A stretch of DNA of 64,000 nucleotides from JAHEEL01 sp963836085 (GCA_963836085.1 CAWIHT010000011.1:124001-188000), one strand, 5' to 3'; positions 26,757-35,202 are shown, counted from the stretch's first letter. Notes: generated by a model not told the origin, from the letters alone. Numbers and translations are program-made.

Positions 26757-27000
26757 AGGTCCACGGGGGGTGTTCCTCCGAGGGCCGGCAACCCCCACAG
26801 GTTGGAAGGCACGTGTCTGTCCGTCCCTCCCGTGAAGGGTCTCACAATTCAGACTGTTCATCGGGCGCGACCGCATCCCCCTCCTTCTTCCCGCGGTTCC
26901 TTCCGATGGGCTGCGGACGACCGATCGGCCCCAACCGACGGTTGCCCAAGTCGACCGCTTCGTGCCGTGTCCCCCCTTCGGCACGAAGCGGTCATCTTTG
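26757..27000 (+). ncRNA. Candidate small RNA with C-rich hairpin loops (6C-like)
   Basis: About 240 bases with no believable ORF, a -10 box at the left and a textbook terminator at the right. One hairpin runs 26859-26908 (CATCGG, ACCGC, C-rich loop with CCCCC, GCGGT, CCGATG). The final hairpin has a CCCCCC loop. Two hairpins with runs of C in the loops are the defining look of the actinobacterial 6C RNA class. Conserved parts of SRP, RNase P and tmRNA are missing. The class assignment is tentative; that a transcript ends here is well supported. Confidence 0.5.
26953..26998 (+). terminator. Intrinsic terminator with C6 loop
   Basis: Perfect 15-bp stem (GACCGCTTCGTGCCG at 26953-26967, complement at 26979-26993), loop TGTCCCCCCTT, followed by ATCTTTG. 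Confidence 0.85.
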
Positions 27001-27005
27001 TCTGC

Positions 27006-27133
27006 AACCCAGGGTTCTCTACCGCGTATATGCCGCTGTAGTGGCGCCGACAGCCCGCGGAATGGGAGGTGGTGTTGGCGCCGATCAATCTGTGGGCTGA
27101 CGGCGCCAAATAGAACGCGGAGAACCCTGGGTT
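27006..27133. repeat. 128-bp palindromic intergenic element (MITE-like)
   Basis: Outer arms AACCCAGGGTTCTC at 27006-27019 and the exact complement at 27120-27133, extended inwards by ACCGCGT/ACGCGG. Inner arms TGGCGCCGACAGCCC at 27042-27056 pair with 27094-27108 with one mismatch. The whole can fold into one long hairpin. There is no ORF. It sits between the small-RNA terminator and the promoter of the next gene. Confidence 0.7.
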
Positions 27134-27168
27134 CGCGGCGTTGTCGGGGCCCTGTCGTCGGCCTGCGC

Positions 27169-27174
27169 TAGCCT
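27169..27174 (+). promoter_or_regulatory. -10 box of the alpha/beta-hydrolase gene
   Basis: TAGCCT, six bases before the ATG at 27181; a leaderless start is predicted. Confidence 0.6.
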
Positions 27175-27180
27175 CGGGGC

Positions 27181-28056
27181 ATGGACCAGACCATCCACGC
27201 GCTCAAAGGCGTGGAACTCGCGACCATCGATGAGGGGGCCGGTGACGCGGTCATCCTGATCCATGGATTCCCCGAACTCGCCTACTCATGGCGTCATCAA
27301 GTGCCCGCCCTCGCCGAGGCCGGGTTCCGGGCGATCGCGTATGACCAGCGCGGATACGGCGGATCATCGAAGCCCGAGACCATCGAATCGTACGCCGTGA
27401 CCACGCTCGTCGCGGACGCCATCGGCCTCCTCGATCTCCTCGAAATCGAGAGCGCGGCGTTCGTCGGTCATGACTGGGGCAGCATCGTCGCCTGGACGGC
27501 GGCGGTCCTCCACCCGGATCGCGTCGACAAGGTCGTGAGCCTCAACGTGCCGTATCGCGGCTGGTGTGCCGGCTTCCCGTCGACCGACATCATCCGCGAG
27601 CACCTCGCCGACCGCTTCGGGTACGTGCTCGGTTTCCAGGAAGTCGGGACTACGGAGGCGGCCTTCGAGCGTGATCCCAATGCATGGTTGCGAGCCATCT
27701 ACATGGGGATCGCGGCGGATCCGACGTTCATGAGCGACGCCGATTTCGCGGTGTACCGCGATGCGTTCCAGAGCGGCGGGCTATTCGGGCCACTCGGGCC
27801 GTATCGCAACATCGATGCCAACGCGGCAGCGACCAAGCATCTGGCCAACGCTCCGATCACCCAACCGACCCTGATGATCACGGCCGACCGAGATCCGATT
27901 CTCCCACCAACCCTTTCGGAGGGGATGAACCGGTGGGTCCCCAACCTCAAGGTCGTGCCAATCACCGGGAGCGGCCACTGGACACAGCAGGAGCAACCCG
28001 AGCAGGTCAACGATGCAATGATCCGGTTCCTGCGTAGAGAATCGAGGCTGGGGTGA
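27181..28056 (+). CDS. Alpha/beta hydrolase, epoxide-hydrolase-like
   Basis: 291-aa soluble enzyme. The oxyanion motif HGFPELAYSW, the nucleophile Asp in VGHDWGSIVAW, and RAIAYDQRGYGGSSKP match the epoxide hydrolase / haloalkane dehalogenase branch. The third acidic residue lies around TADRDPILPP and the His is in GSGHWTQQEQP. An Asp nucleophile with HGFPE favours epoxide hydrolysis; the substrate is unknown. It overlaps the acyltransferase gene by 4 bases (GTGA), so the two are coupled. Confidence 0.88.
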   Translation: MDQTIHALKGVELATIDEGAGDAVILIHGFPELAYSWRHQVPALAEAGFRAIAYDQRGYGGSSKPETIESYAVTTLVADAIGLLDLLEIESAAFVGHDWGSIVAWTAAVLHPDRVDKVVSLNVPYRGWCAGFPSTDIIREHLADRFGYVLGFQEVGTTEAAFERDPNAWLRAIYMGIAADPTFMSDADFAVYRDAFQSGGLFGPLGPYRNIDANAAATKHLANAPITQPTLMITADRDPILPPTLSEGMNRWVPNLKVVPITGSGHWTQQEQPEQVNDAMIRFLRRESRLG

Positions 28057-28811
28057 AACGGGTCCGAGATTGGCTGTTCACCGTGCCCACCGTGGCTGCG
28101 TTCGGTCTCACCCTCGGCGTATTCCATTTGATTGGTTTGTGTGCGTTGCCGTTTGGGCAACGACCGTTCGAGAAGGCGATGGCCGGGCTGCAGCGGACGC
28201 TCGTCGCCGTGTTCCGCATCTCCGGGATCCGCGTGGTGACCGAGGGCAAGGACGGCTTCGCATCCGAGGGCGGCTTCATCTTCGTGTCGAACCATCAGTC
28301 GATGTATGACGTGCCGATCTTCGGAGGCTTGCTGCCGCGCAACTACCCGAAGTACGTTGCGAAGAAGGAACTCGCCAAAGGCCTCCCGAGCGTCTCGCTC
28401 AACCTGCGCTACGGCGGCAATGCCCTCATCGATCGAGAACACCGAGACCAGGCGATGGATGCCATTACCGATATGGCGTCCGAGGCCGAACGTCGTGATG
28501 TGTCGGTGGTGATCTTCCCCGAGGGCACGAGATCGCGGGCCGGTGAACTCGGCGAGTTCAGGGTCGGGGGCCTCGCGGCCATCATGGAGGCCGCACCGAA
28601 CCTCCCGATCATCCCGACTGCCATCGAGGGTTCGTGGCGGGTCTTCCAGCGAAACATGTTCCCAATCCCATACGGCACCAAGGTCCGGGTACGGTTTGGC
28701 GAGCCGATGTTCCGGCTACCGGGCGAGTCCCCGGTTGAGACTCTCGACCGCTGCCAGGCTTGGATTTCTCAGACGCTCCAGGAGTGGAGGTCCCACGACC
28801 GCGCCGCCTGA
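28053..28811 (+). CDS. 1-acyl-sn-glycerol-3-phosphate acyltransferase (PlsC-like)
   Basis: 252 aa. It has an N-terminal membrane segment (VPTVAAFGLTLGVFHLIGL), then the catalytic NHQSMYD (NHxxxxD) and the substrate motif FPEGTRSRAGELGEF. Such enzymes acylate lysophosphatidate on the inner membrane leaflet in phospholipid synthesis. The GTG at 28053 lies across the hydrolase stop codon. Confidence 0.9.
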   Translation: MKRVRDWLFTVPTVAAFGLTLGVFHLIGLCALPFGQRPFEKAMAGLQRTLVAVFRISGIRVVTEGKDGFASEGGFIFVSNHQSMYDVPIFGGLLPRNYPKYVAKKELAKGLPSVSLNLRYGGNALIDREHRDQAMDAITDMASEAERRDVSVVIFPEGTRSRAGELGEFRVGGLAAIMEAAPNLPIIPTAIEGSWRVFQRNMFPIPYGTKVRVRFGEPMFRLPGESPVETLDRCQAWISQTLQEWRSHDRAA

Positions 28812-28817
28812 TACGCT
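28812..28817 (+). promoter_or_regulatory. -10 box of the NYN-domain gene
   Basis: TACGCT, directly after the plsC-like stop and six bases before the ATG at 28824. Confidence 0.55.
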
Positions 28818-28823
28818 GCGTTC

Positions 28824-29837
28824 ATGGAAGAAGAACGCATTGGCCTGTTCATTGACTACGAGAACCTCGCGATCGGCGCACGAGAGGACCTTGGCATCGA
28901 ATTCGATTTCAAGCCCGTCGCCGACGCCCTCGCAGAACGCGGTCGTGTCGTGGTCCGACGCGCCTACGCCGACTGGACGTACTTCGAGAAGGATCGTCGG
29001 ATGCTGACGGACAACCAGATCGAGCTGATCGAGATCCCGCAGCGCAAAGGTGCGGTGCGCAAGAACGCCGCAGACATCAAGATGGCGGTCGACGCCGTGG
29101 AACTTGCCTTCGAGCGTGACTACGTCACGATGTTTGTGCTCTGTACCGGCGACTCGGACTTCACCCCGCTCGTGCACAAGCTGCGCGAGCGCAACCGGCG
29201 CGTCATCGGTGTCGGTCTGAAGGACTCGACCTCGAAGCTGCTCCCTGCGGCATGCGATGAGTTCCTGTTCTACGAGAATCTCTCGGGCGTCGATATCCCG
29301 GACCGGAAGCCGAAGAAGGAGCACAAGAAGACCGAGCAGGCTGCGCCGAAGACCACAGAGTCACCCGATGTGCTCATCGTCCCCACGCTCGCCGGACTCA
29401 TACGAGCCGGCAACGGCGACGTGCGGGCATCGAGTCTCAAGCGTGCGCTGCTGCGCAAGGACCCGACGTTCACCGAGACCGACTATGGATTTCGCGCCTT
29501 TGGAGAACTCATGCGGCACCTCGCCGATCAGGGCGTCGTCGAACTCGACTACGACGACTCACAGGGCGATCCTGCGGTTCGGTTCTCGAAGTCCGGCAGG
29601 GGAGAGGAAGCCAGCTTCGGCATACTCCACGACGCGGTGGCGGCCCTTGGCAAGGGCGGCGTTCCCGTCGCTCTCTCCGGGCTGAAGAACGAGATGCGCA
29701 AACGCGACGGTGCGTTCTCGGAGAAGAAGCTCGGATACTCGGGATTCCTCCAGTTCGTGAAGGCGGCGGCTGCTGGTGGCTACGTTGATCTTCTCTGGGA
29801 CGACGACACCGACGACTACGTGGTGTCGGCCCCGTAG
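28824..29837 (+). CDS. NYN-domain protein with two OST-HTH (LOTUS) domains
   Basis: 337 aa. Residues about 5-155 form a PIN-like NYN nuclease domain: GLFIDYENLAI with the first Asp, KNAADIKMAVDAVELA, and TGDSDFTPLVHKLRERNRRVIGVG. After a charged linker (KPKKEHKKTEQ), two OST-HTH/LOTUS-type domains follow (about 190-255 and 265-335, e.g. DYGFRAFGELMRHL and LGYSGFLQFVKAAA). Relatives are thought to cleave or bind RNA. A role in RNA turnover is inference; the domain layout is clear. Confidence 0.88.
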   Translation: MEEERIGLFIDYENLAIGAREDLGIEFDFKPVADALAERGRVVVRRAYADWTYFEKDRRMLTDNQIELIEIPQRKGAVRKNAADIKMAVDAVELAFERDYVTMFVLCTGDSDFTPLVHKLRERNRRVIGVGLKDSTSKLLPAACDEFLFYENLSGVDIPDRKPKKEHKKTEQAAPKTTESPDVLIVPTLAGLIRAGNGDVRASSLKRALLRKDPTFTETDYGFRAFGELMRHLADQGVVELDYDDSQGDPAVRFSKSGRGEEASFGILHDAVAALGKGGVPVALSGLKNEMRKRDGAFSEKKLGYSGFLQFVKAAAAGGYVDLLWDDDTDDYVVSAP

Positions 29838-29847
29838 GAGCGGTGCC

Positions 29848-31242
29848 CTAGAACTCGACGTTGCGCGGCGTGCGTGGGAACGGGATGACGTCCCGGATGT
29901 TCTGCATACCCGTCGTGAACTGGACAACCCGTTCGAGCCCGAGTCCGAATCCCGAGTGCGGCGCGCTGCCGAAGCGACGCAGGTCGAGATACCACCAGTA
30001 GTGCTCCTCGTCCATGCCCTTGAGGCGCATGCTGTCGGCGAGCACATCGAGGCGCTCTTCGCGCTGGCTCCCGCCGACGATCTCCCCGATTCCGGAGACG
30101 AGGACGTCCATGGCGGCGACGGTCTTGCCGTCGTCGTTTCTACGCATGTAGAACGCCTTGAAGTCGAAGGGGAAGTCGGTGACGATCACGGGCCTCTTGA
30201 ATACCTTCTCGGTGAGATACCGCTCGTGCTCGGACTGCAGATCGTCTCCCCAACTCGACGGGAACTCGAACGACTCGTCCGCCTTCGCCAGGAGATCGAC
30301 GGCCTCGCTGTATGTGATTCGTTCGAAGCTGCTGTCGGCGACTGTCGTCAGTGTGTCGAGCAGCGTGTCGTCGACCCACTGGTTGAAGAACTCGAGGTCG
30401 GTCAGGTTGTGGTCGAGCACATACCGGACGAGGTACTTGACGTAGTCCTCCGCGAGATCGCTGTTGTCGTTGATGTCAGCGAACGCGACCTCGGGCTCGA
30501 TCATCCAGAACTCGGCAAGGTGTCGTCGGGTGTTGGAGTTCTCTGCGCGGAACGTCGGGCCGAACGTGTACACACGGTCGACGGCGAGGGCGTAGGTCTC
30601 TGCGCTGAGTTGGCCGCTCACCGTGAGGAAAGCCGACTGTCCGAAGAAGTCCTGCGAGTAGTCGACGGCTCCGTCGTCGGTGCGTGGAGGGGACGCCGGG
30701 TCGAGTGTCGTGACCCGGAACATCTCGCCGACTCCCTCAGCGTCACTCGCTGTGATCAGCGGCGTGTGCAGATAGAGGAAGTCGCGGTCTTGGAAGAACT
30801 GGTGTGTCGCGTATGACAGGGCACTACGGACGCGGGCCACTGCGCCGATCGTGTTGGTCCGCGGTCGCAGGTGAGCGATCTCGCGCAGATGCTCGAACGA
30901 GATCCGCTTCTTCTGCAGGGGATAGGTCTCGGGGTCGGCCAGTCCGAACACTTTGACCTCGGTCGCCTTGATCTCGACGCGTTGACCCTTGCCCGGCGAC
31001 TCGGTGAGGACGCCGGTGAACCGGGCCGAACTGCCGATCGAGAGGCTGAGTACGTCGGACTCGTAGTTGGGGAGGTCGTTGTCGGCGATGATCTGGAGTC
31101 CGGTCATCGTTGAACCGTCGGTGAGCTCGATGAACGAGAATCCGCCCTTCGAGTCGCGGCGGGTCCTGATCCATCCCGCCACGGTGACGGTGGCTCCGAA
31201 ATCCTCACGGTTGAGAACGTGCTTGACGAGTTCGCGTTTCAT
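29848..31242 (-). CDS. asnS: Asparaginyl-tRNA synthetase
   Basis: 464-aa class IIb aminoacyl-tRNA synthetase charging tRNA-Asn. N-terminal OB fold (VTVAGWIRTRRDSKGGFSFIELTDGS), motif 2 region (FGPTFRAENSNTRRHLAEFWMIEPE) and motif 3 (GFGLGLERVVQFTTGMQNIRDVIPFPRTP) are all present. NTRRHLAEFWM is typical of AsnRS rather than AspRS. An SD (AAGGAG) lies 6 bases before the ATG. It ends 10 bp from the convergent NYN gene. Confidence 0.96.
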   Translation of the reverse strand: MKRELVKHVLNREDFGATVTVAGWIRTRRDSKGGFSFIELTDGSTMTGLQIIADNDLPNYESDVLSLSIGSSARFTGVLTESPGKGQRVEIKATEVKVFGLADPETYPLQKKRISFEHLREIAHLRPRTNTIGAVARVRSALSYATHQFFQDRDFLYLHTPLITASDAEGVGEMFRVTTLDPASPPRTDDGAVDYSQDFFGQSAFLTVSGQLSAETYALAVDRVYTFGPTFRAENSNTRRHLAEFWMIEPEVAFADINDNSDLAEDYVKYLVRYVLDHNLTDLEFFNQWVDDTLLDTLTTVADSSFERITYSEAVDLLAKADESFEFPSSWGDDLQSEHERYLTEKVFKRPVIVTDFPFDFKAFYMRRNDDGKTVAAMDVLVSGIGEIVGGSQREERLDVLADSMRLKGMDEEHYWWYLDLRRFGSAPHSGFGLGLERVVQFTTGMQNIRDVIPFPRTPRNVEF

Positions 31243-31393
31243 CTACTGCTCCTTGACGAGTCGAGACGATAGCCCCAGATTGTCCGTGGGGCGGTCGTCG
31301 GGGGAGTGAAGTCGTCCGCCTGGCTTCGAAGCTGAACGGACGACGCGGCGTCCTGGGCGGAGGCTGTGCGTCGACGCCGTCTTCGGATTCCTT

Positions 31394-31429
31394 TTGCTTC
31401 AAGGGTTCCCGTGAATTACACTGATGTAA
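31394..31429 (+). promoter_or_regulatory. Promoter with overlapping inverted repeat
   Basis: -35 TTGCTT (31394-31399), 17-bp spacer, -10 TACACT (31417-31422). The inverted repeat TTACA-CTGA-TGTAA (31416-31429) covers the -10 and the expected start site and would suit a repressor. An SD GGAGGG follows at 31435-31440. Confidence 0.55.
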
Positions 31430-31445
31430 CACACGGAGGGTATTC

Positions 31446-31832
31446 ATGGCGGTAGCAGTACGAGAGTCGACGATCACCGACGTTGATCGCGTGATGGAGG
31501 CGACGCTTGAGGTCTACGCCCGTCGCTGCGATCTCGCTACCGAGATGCCGCTGGCGGAACTCCTTGCCGTTCCCTCAGATCTGGGCACGGTCCGTGCAGT
31601 GGTCGGTGGTGCAGACCGCACCGTCGAGATCGTTCTCGACTCGGACGTCGACGCCGGCGCCCTCGCGTCGGCTACCTGGGCGCTGACGGCAAAGGGATTC
31701 TCGACGGTCGTCCTCGTATCACTCGACCGTCTTGGAGAAGCACACGAAGGGCTCCGGGGGACCCCGTGTCGGCTCCAAGGATGGTGGTCGATTGAGGAAG
31801 CGGTCGTGTTCGGGGCGTTCGAGACGCCTTGA
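31446..31832 (+). CDS. Conserved-looking small protein of unknown function
   Basis: 128 aa, soluble, no recognised domain. The predicted fold alternates helix and strand (RTVEIVLDSDVDAG, GFSTVVLVSLDRLGEAH). A promoter with an operator-like palindrome and a strong SD support it as a real gene. It is encoded divergently from asnS, but no functional link follows from that. Confidence 0.65.
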   Translation: MAVAVRESTITDVDRVMEATLEVYARRCDLATEMPLAELLAVPSDLGTVRAVVGGADRTVEIVLDSDVDAGALASATWALTAKGFSTVVLVSLDRLGEAHEGLRGTPCRLQGWWSIEEAVVFGAFETP

Positions 31833-31861
31833 TGGGATCGCTCCGCAGTCGGCGGAACCCC

Positions 31862-31867
31862 TAACCT
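31862..31867 (+). promoter_or_regulatory. -10 box of the HAD hydrolase gene
   Basis: TAACCT, six bases before the ATG at 31874. Confidence 0.6.
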
Positions 31868-31873
31868 CTCATC

Positions 31874-32824
31874 ATGCCGGTTCCTCTCTACACCCAGACC
31901 GTGATTGCCCTGGTGTGGGACTTCGACCGAACCCTCATCCCCGGGAACATGCAGGATCCGATCTTTGAGGCCTACGACGTCGATCCCGCAGTCTTCTGGG
32001 CCGAAGTGGATGGTCTCGTCGAGTACTACCGCCGCCAAGGCATCCGTATCCAACGCGACATCGCCTACCTCGGCCATCTCCTGACGTACGTACGCGAAGG
32101 CATCTTCAAGGATCTGACGAACGAACGCCTCTTCGAGTTGGGTGCCGACCTCGTGGCCGCGCCTGGGATGCCCGAATTCCTCGAGGAGACACGGCAGCGC
32201 GTTGCCGACATCCCGGAGTTCGCCTCCGAGGGGATCTCGGTCGAGCACTACGTCGTGTCGACCGGGATTCTTCCGATGATCGAGGGCAGTGTCTTCGCTG
32301 GCCACGTGGATGACATCTGGGCCAACACGCTCATCGAGACACCGGCATCTGCCGGCTACCTCGACCAGCTTCCGGTGGCGTCTGCGCCCGCGCCCGTCAC
32401 CCACCTCGGATACACGATCGACAACACCGCAAAGACTCGGGCGCTGTTCGAGATCAACAAGGGCATCAACCGCAACTCCGATGTAGATGTCAACGCTCGA
32501 ATCGGCGAGGAGGAGCGACGGGTTCCGCTTCGCCACATGATCTACATCGCCGATGGTCCGTCCGATGTGCCGTGCTTCTCAATCCTCAACCACAATGGCG
32601 GCAAGACGCTCGGCGTGTACACCCTCGAACCGGTCGACAACCACCGCCGGGTCAAGCAGCTCCAGGAGCAGGGACGGATTCAAGGGATGGCCGAGGCCGA
32701 CTTCCGTCCCGGCAAGGCGGCCTACCTCTGGCTGATGGACAGCATTGAGCAGATCGGATATGAGATCATCGAGGCCCGCCGTCAGGCGTTCGCCGCGATC
32801 CCGAAGGCGCCTGGCCACGCGTAG
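31874..32824 (+). CDS. HAD-family hydrolase
   Basis: 316 aa. Motif I VWDFDRTLIPG (Asp nucleophile), motif II YVVSTGI, and motif IV IYIADGPSDVPCF are all clear. A large cap insertion follows motif I (YYRRQGIRIQRDIAYLGHLL). It resembles HAD phosphatases of the phosphoserine-phosphatase type, longer than usual. The substrate is unknown. It converges on the thioredoxin-like gene with a 26-bp gap. Confidence 0.85.
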   Translation: MPVPLYTQTVIALVWDFDRTLIPGNMQDPIFEAYDVDPAVFWAEVDGLVEYYRRQGIRIQRDIAYLGHLLTYVREGIFKDLTNERLFELGADLVAAPGMPEFLEETRQRVADIPEFASEGISVEHYVVSTGILPMIEGSVFAGHVDDIWANTLIETPASAGYLDQLPVASAPAPVTHLGYTIDNTAKTRALFEINKGINRNSDVDVNARIGEEERRVPLRHMIYIADGPSDVPCFSILNHNGGKTLGVYTLEPVDNHRRVKQLQEQGRIQGMAEADFRPGKAAYLWLMDSIEQIGYEIIEARRQAFAAIPKAPGHA

Positions 32825-32850
32825 GGTCCAGCCGCCGCCCGGACGGTCGG

Positions 32851-33273
32851 CTAGGCCTCGATGCGGGTAGCGCCGTTGGACTCCAGAACTCGCTGGAGTT
32901 GGTCCTTCTTGACGAGACCCGAGGCTCGCCAGCGTTGCGTTGGCCGCGCCATCGCCCGCTTCTTGGTTCCCTGGGCCTTCTTCTGCGCCTTCTTCGACAT
33001 CTTGTCGGGAGGGCGGGCGATCACGACCGTGGTGGGAGTCGAACGGATCTTGTAGGTCTCGATAGCGCCGGGGACGCGCCCGATGTCAGCTTTGACGACG
33101 TGCGCCGTCTCGCCGTATTCCCGGGCGAGTTCGTTGACGATTCCGTCCATCACCTGGCACGGCGCGCAGCCGACCTGGAAGAAGTTGATCAGAACCGGGC
33201 GTCCCGATGCAACCATCGGCTGCAGTTCGTTGAGACGGTGGATCTTGCGAGCTTTGGTCTTGCGCTTGAACAT
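32851..33273 (-). CDS. Thioredoxin-like protein with basic C-terminus
   Basis: 140 aa. Residues about 10-90 form a thioredoxin fold with the redox motif CAPC in INFFQVGCAPCQVMDGI and the cis-Pro region KIRSTPTTVVIA. The C-terminus is unusual: a Lys/Arg-rich stretch (KMSKKAQKKAQGTKKRA) that might bind nucleic acid or membrane surfaces. The ATG at 33273 follows an SD (GGAGAGG); the longer frame upstream is not supported. Confidence 0.82.
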   Translation of the reverse strand: MFKRKTKARKIHRLNELQPMVASGRPVLINFFQVGCAPCQVMDGIVNELAREYGETAHVVKADIGRVPGAIETYKIRSTPTTVVIARPPDKMSKKAQKKAQGTKKRAMARPTQRWRASGLVKKDQLQRVLESNGATRIEA

Positions 33274-33428
33274 GAGGTCCTCTCCGATGCCCGCGCTTCG
33301 GCGGACGGGGTTCGGGAAGTAAACCCCAACCGCGAGGTAATCGATCCCGCTTTCGCCTCTCGGATCACGACACCGACCAGAATGGCCGCGGCGACCAGAA
33401 TGGTCGCACCACGACACGGGAGCGAACG

Positions 33429-35063
33429 ATGGCGAAGATCCACGGAGGGCGGGCAATCGCCAAGGCGCTGCGAGCGGAAGGCGTCGACACCGTCTTCGTC
33501 CTGACCGGTGGACACATTCTTCCAACCATCGATGGCTGTGTCGACGAAGGGATCCGCGTCGTCGACGTCCGACACGAACAGGCTGCCGCCCACGCCGCCG
33601 ACGCATATGCCCGGTTGACCGGACGGCTCGGCGTGGTTCTCGCAACCGCCGGCCCCGGAGTCACGGACACCATCACCGGAATCGCGAACGCATGGTTCGC
33701 CAACAGTCCGGTGCTGCTGATCGGCGGGCGCCATCTCACCACCGAGGATCTGCGAGGGGGATTGCAGGAGATGGACCACCCCCGCATGTTCCATTCGATC
33801 ACGAAGTGGGCCGGAACCGCCCACGAGACCGCCCGACTGCCGGAGTACATAGCGACTGCCGCGCGCCATGCCTTCTCAGGGCGTGGCGGACCGGCGTTCC
33901 TCGACATCCCGTGGGACGTGCAGGCCGGGATGGTCGAGGAAGATGCCATCGGGTGGCCAACGGGATACCGGTCCGATCGGCCGGCCGGATTCGACGACGA
34001 CACGCTTGCGGATGTCGTCAACCGACTCAATCGCGCCGAGCGACCGGTGGTGTTCGCTGGCACGGGGTATCGCTGGAGCCACTTCGGTGATCCGATCGGA
34101 GCACTCAACGGACTCGTCGACGCTCTCAAGGCACCGGTGTATCTCAACAGTCTCGCTCGCGGGTCGCTCCGCTGGGATCATCCGCTGCTGGGGAATCGCA
34201 CCCGTTCTGACGCGCTCGGTTCAGCCGACGTGGTGTTGGCCCTCGGAGTCGACTGGGACTTTCGGACGGGCTTTGGGAAGAAAGTCGCTCCTGACGCCTT
34301 CGTGATTCAGGTTGATGCTGAGCCGTCAAGAGTCGGTTGGAACCGCCCCGCTTCGATCGGCGTCATTGCGGATCCGGGTGCGGTTGCCGCCCAACTCGCC
34401 GACCGTGTCGGCGGCACCGATCGGACGGCCTGGGTCGAGCAGATTGCCGGGATCGAGCGAACGAAGCAGGCGGTTGCCGATGAACTCGCCGCCATCGATG
34501 GAGGCCCGGTCCACGCCGAGCGATTCGCTCGCGAGGTTGCCGAGTTCTTCGGCGACGACACGATCGTCGCCGCCGATGGAGGCGACATCGTCTCGACCAC
34601 GGCCAAGTGGCTGCGGACGAGCCGGCCGGGCGGGCTGCTCGACCCGGGACCCTTCGGGTGCCTCGGCGTCGGTGCTCCGTTTGCCCTGGCAGCGAAGGCC
34701 GTGGAGCCGGACACACGCGTCGGCATCGTCTACGGCGATGGCTCCTTCGGATTCAACGGGATGGAGTTCGACTCGCTGGTTCGTCACGACCTGCCGGTTG
34801 TCGGCGTCGTCGGGAACGATGGCGCCTGGAACAACATCAAGTCGATCCACCGGATGCTGTATCCCGACCGCCTTGTTGCGTCAGATCTGGGAATCCGCCG
34901 CTACGACCTGATGGTCGAAGGCCTCGGCGGCTACGGCGAGTTCGTCGAAGAAGCAGCACAGCTCCGCCCCGCTCTTGAGCGGGCGGAGGAGAGCGGTGTC
35001 CCGGCGCTGGTGAACGTACACATTGCCGAGCAGATGAGAATCAGCAGCGCGTACGGGGGGTGA
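33429..35063 (+). CDS. ThDP-dependent enzyme (acetolactate synthase / HACL-like)
   Basis: 544 aa with the three-domain layout of ThDP enzymes. The catalytic Glu 50 lies in VRHEQAAAHAADAY, and the ThDP/Mg motif in VYGDGSFGFNGMEFDSLVRH ... NDGAWNN. The central domain has VLALGVDWDFRTGFGKK. It lacks a nearby regulatory ilvN-type subunit, and the sequence leans towards 2-hydroxyacyl-CoA lyase or benzaldehyde-lyase-like enzymes rather than true biosynthetic IlvB. The reaction is therefore a carboligation or C-C cleavage, with the substrate not determined. Confidence 0.8.
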   Translation: MAKIHGGRAIAKALRAEGVDTVFVLTGGHILPTIDGCVDEGIRVVDVRHEQAAAHAADAYARLTGRLGVVLATAGPGVTDTITGIANAWFANSPVLLIGGRHLTTEDLRGGLQEMDHPRMFHSITKWAGTAHETARLPEYIATAARHAFSGRGGPAFLDIPWDVQAGMVEEDAIGWPTGYRSDRPAGFDDDTLADVVNRLNRAERPVVFAGTGYRWSHFGDPIGALNGLVDALKAPVYLNSLARGSLRWDHPLLGNRTRSDALGSADVVLALGVDWDFRTGFGKKVAPDAFVIQVDAEPSRVGWNRPASIGVIADPGAVAAQLADRVGGTDRTAWVEQIAGIERTKQAVADELAAIDGGPVHAERFAREVAEFFGDDTIVAADGGDIVSTTAKWLRTSRPGGLLDPGPFGCLGVGAPFALAAKAVEPDTRVGIVYGDGSFGFNGMEFDSLVRHDLPVVGVVGNDGAWNNIKSIHRMLYPDRLVASDLGIRRYDLMVEGLGGYGEFVEEAAQLRPALERAEESGVPALVNVHIAEQMRISSAYGG

Positions 35064-35082
35064 GAGCGGCGAGCCGCGAGCT

Positions 35083-35170
35083 GCCGGCTACCAGCAAGAG
35101 CATCCAGGAGTGTCCGCGCCACGGTGACCTCAGGTTCGGACTGGCGGCTGGTAGCTGGTAGCTGGTGGCA
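35083..35170. repeat. Dispersed CTGGTAGCTGG-type repeats, two arms
   Basis: Between two convergent genes. One arm (GCCGGCTACCAGC, 35083-35095) is near-complementary to a second arm (35141-35170, CTGGCGGCTGGTAGCTGGTAG). Related copies lie at 955-968 and 42383-42411. No gene is present in this 139-bp gap. Confidence 0.65.
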
Positions 35171-35202
35171 GTTCCGGCGATCGGCGTCTGAGGGGGCGCC
35201 GC

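Noticed and set aside
26757..27000. SRP RNA, RNase P RNA or tmRNA
   Set aside because: The conserved GGAAG/AGCAG loop of SRP RNA, the GAGGAAAGTC core of RNase P and the tRNA-like ends of tmRNA are all missing.
33376..33408. Short direct repeat GCGACCAGAATGG before the ThDP gene
   Set aside because: Only two imperfect copies of about 14 bases; could be chance and has no clear position relative to a promoter.
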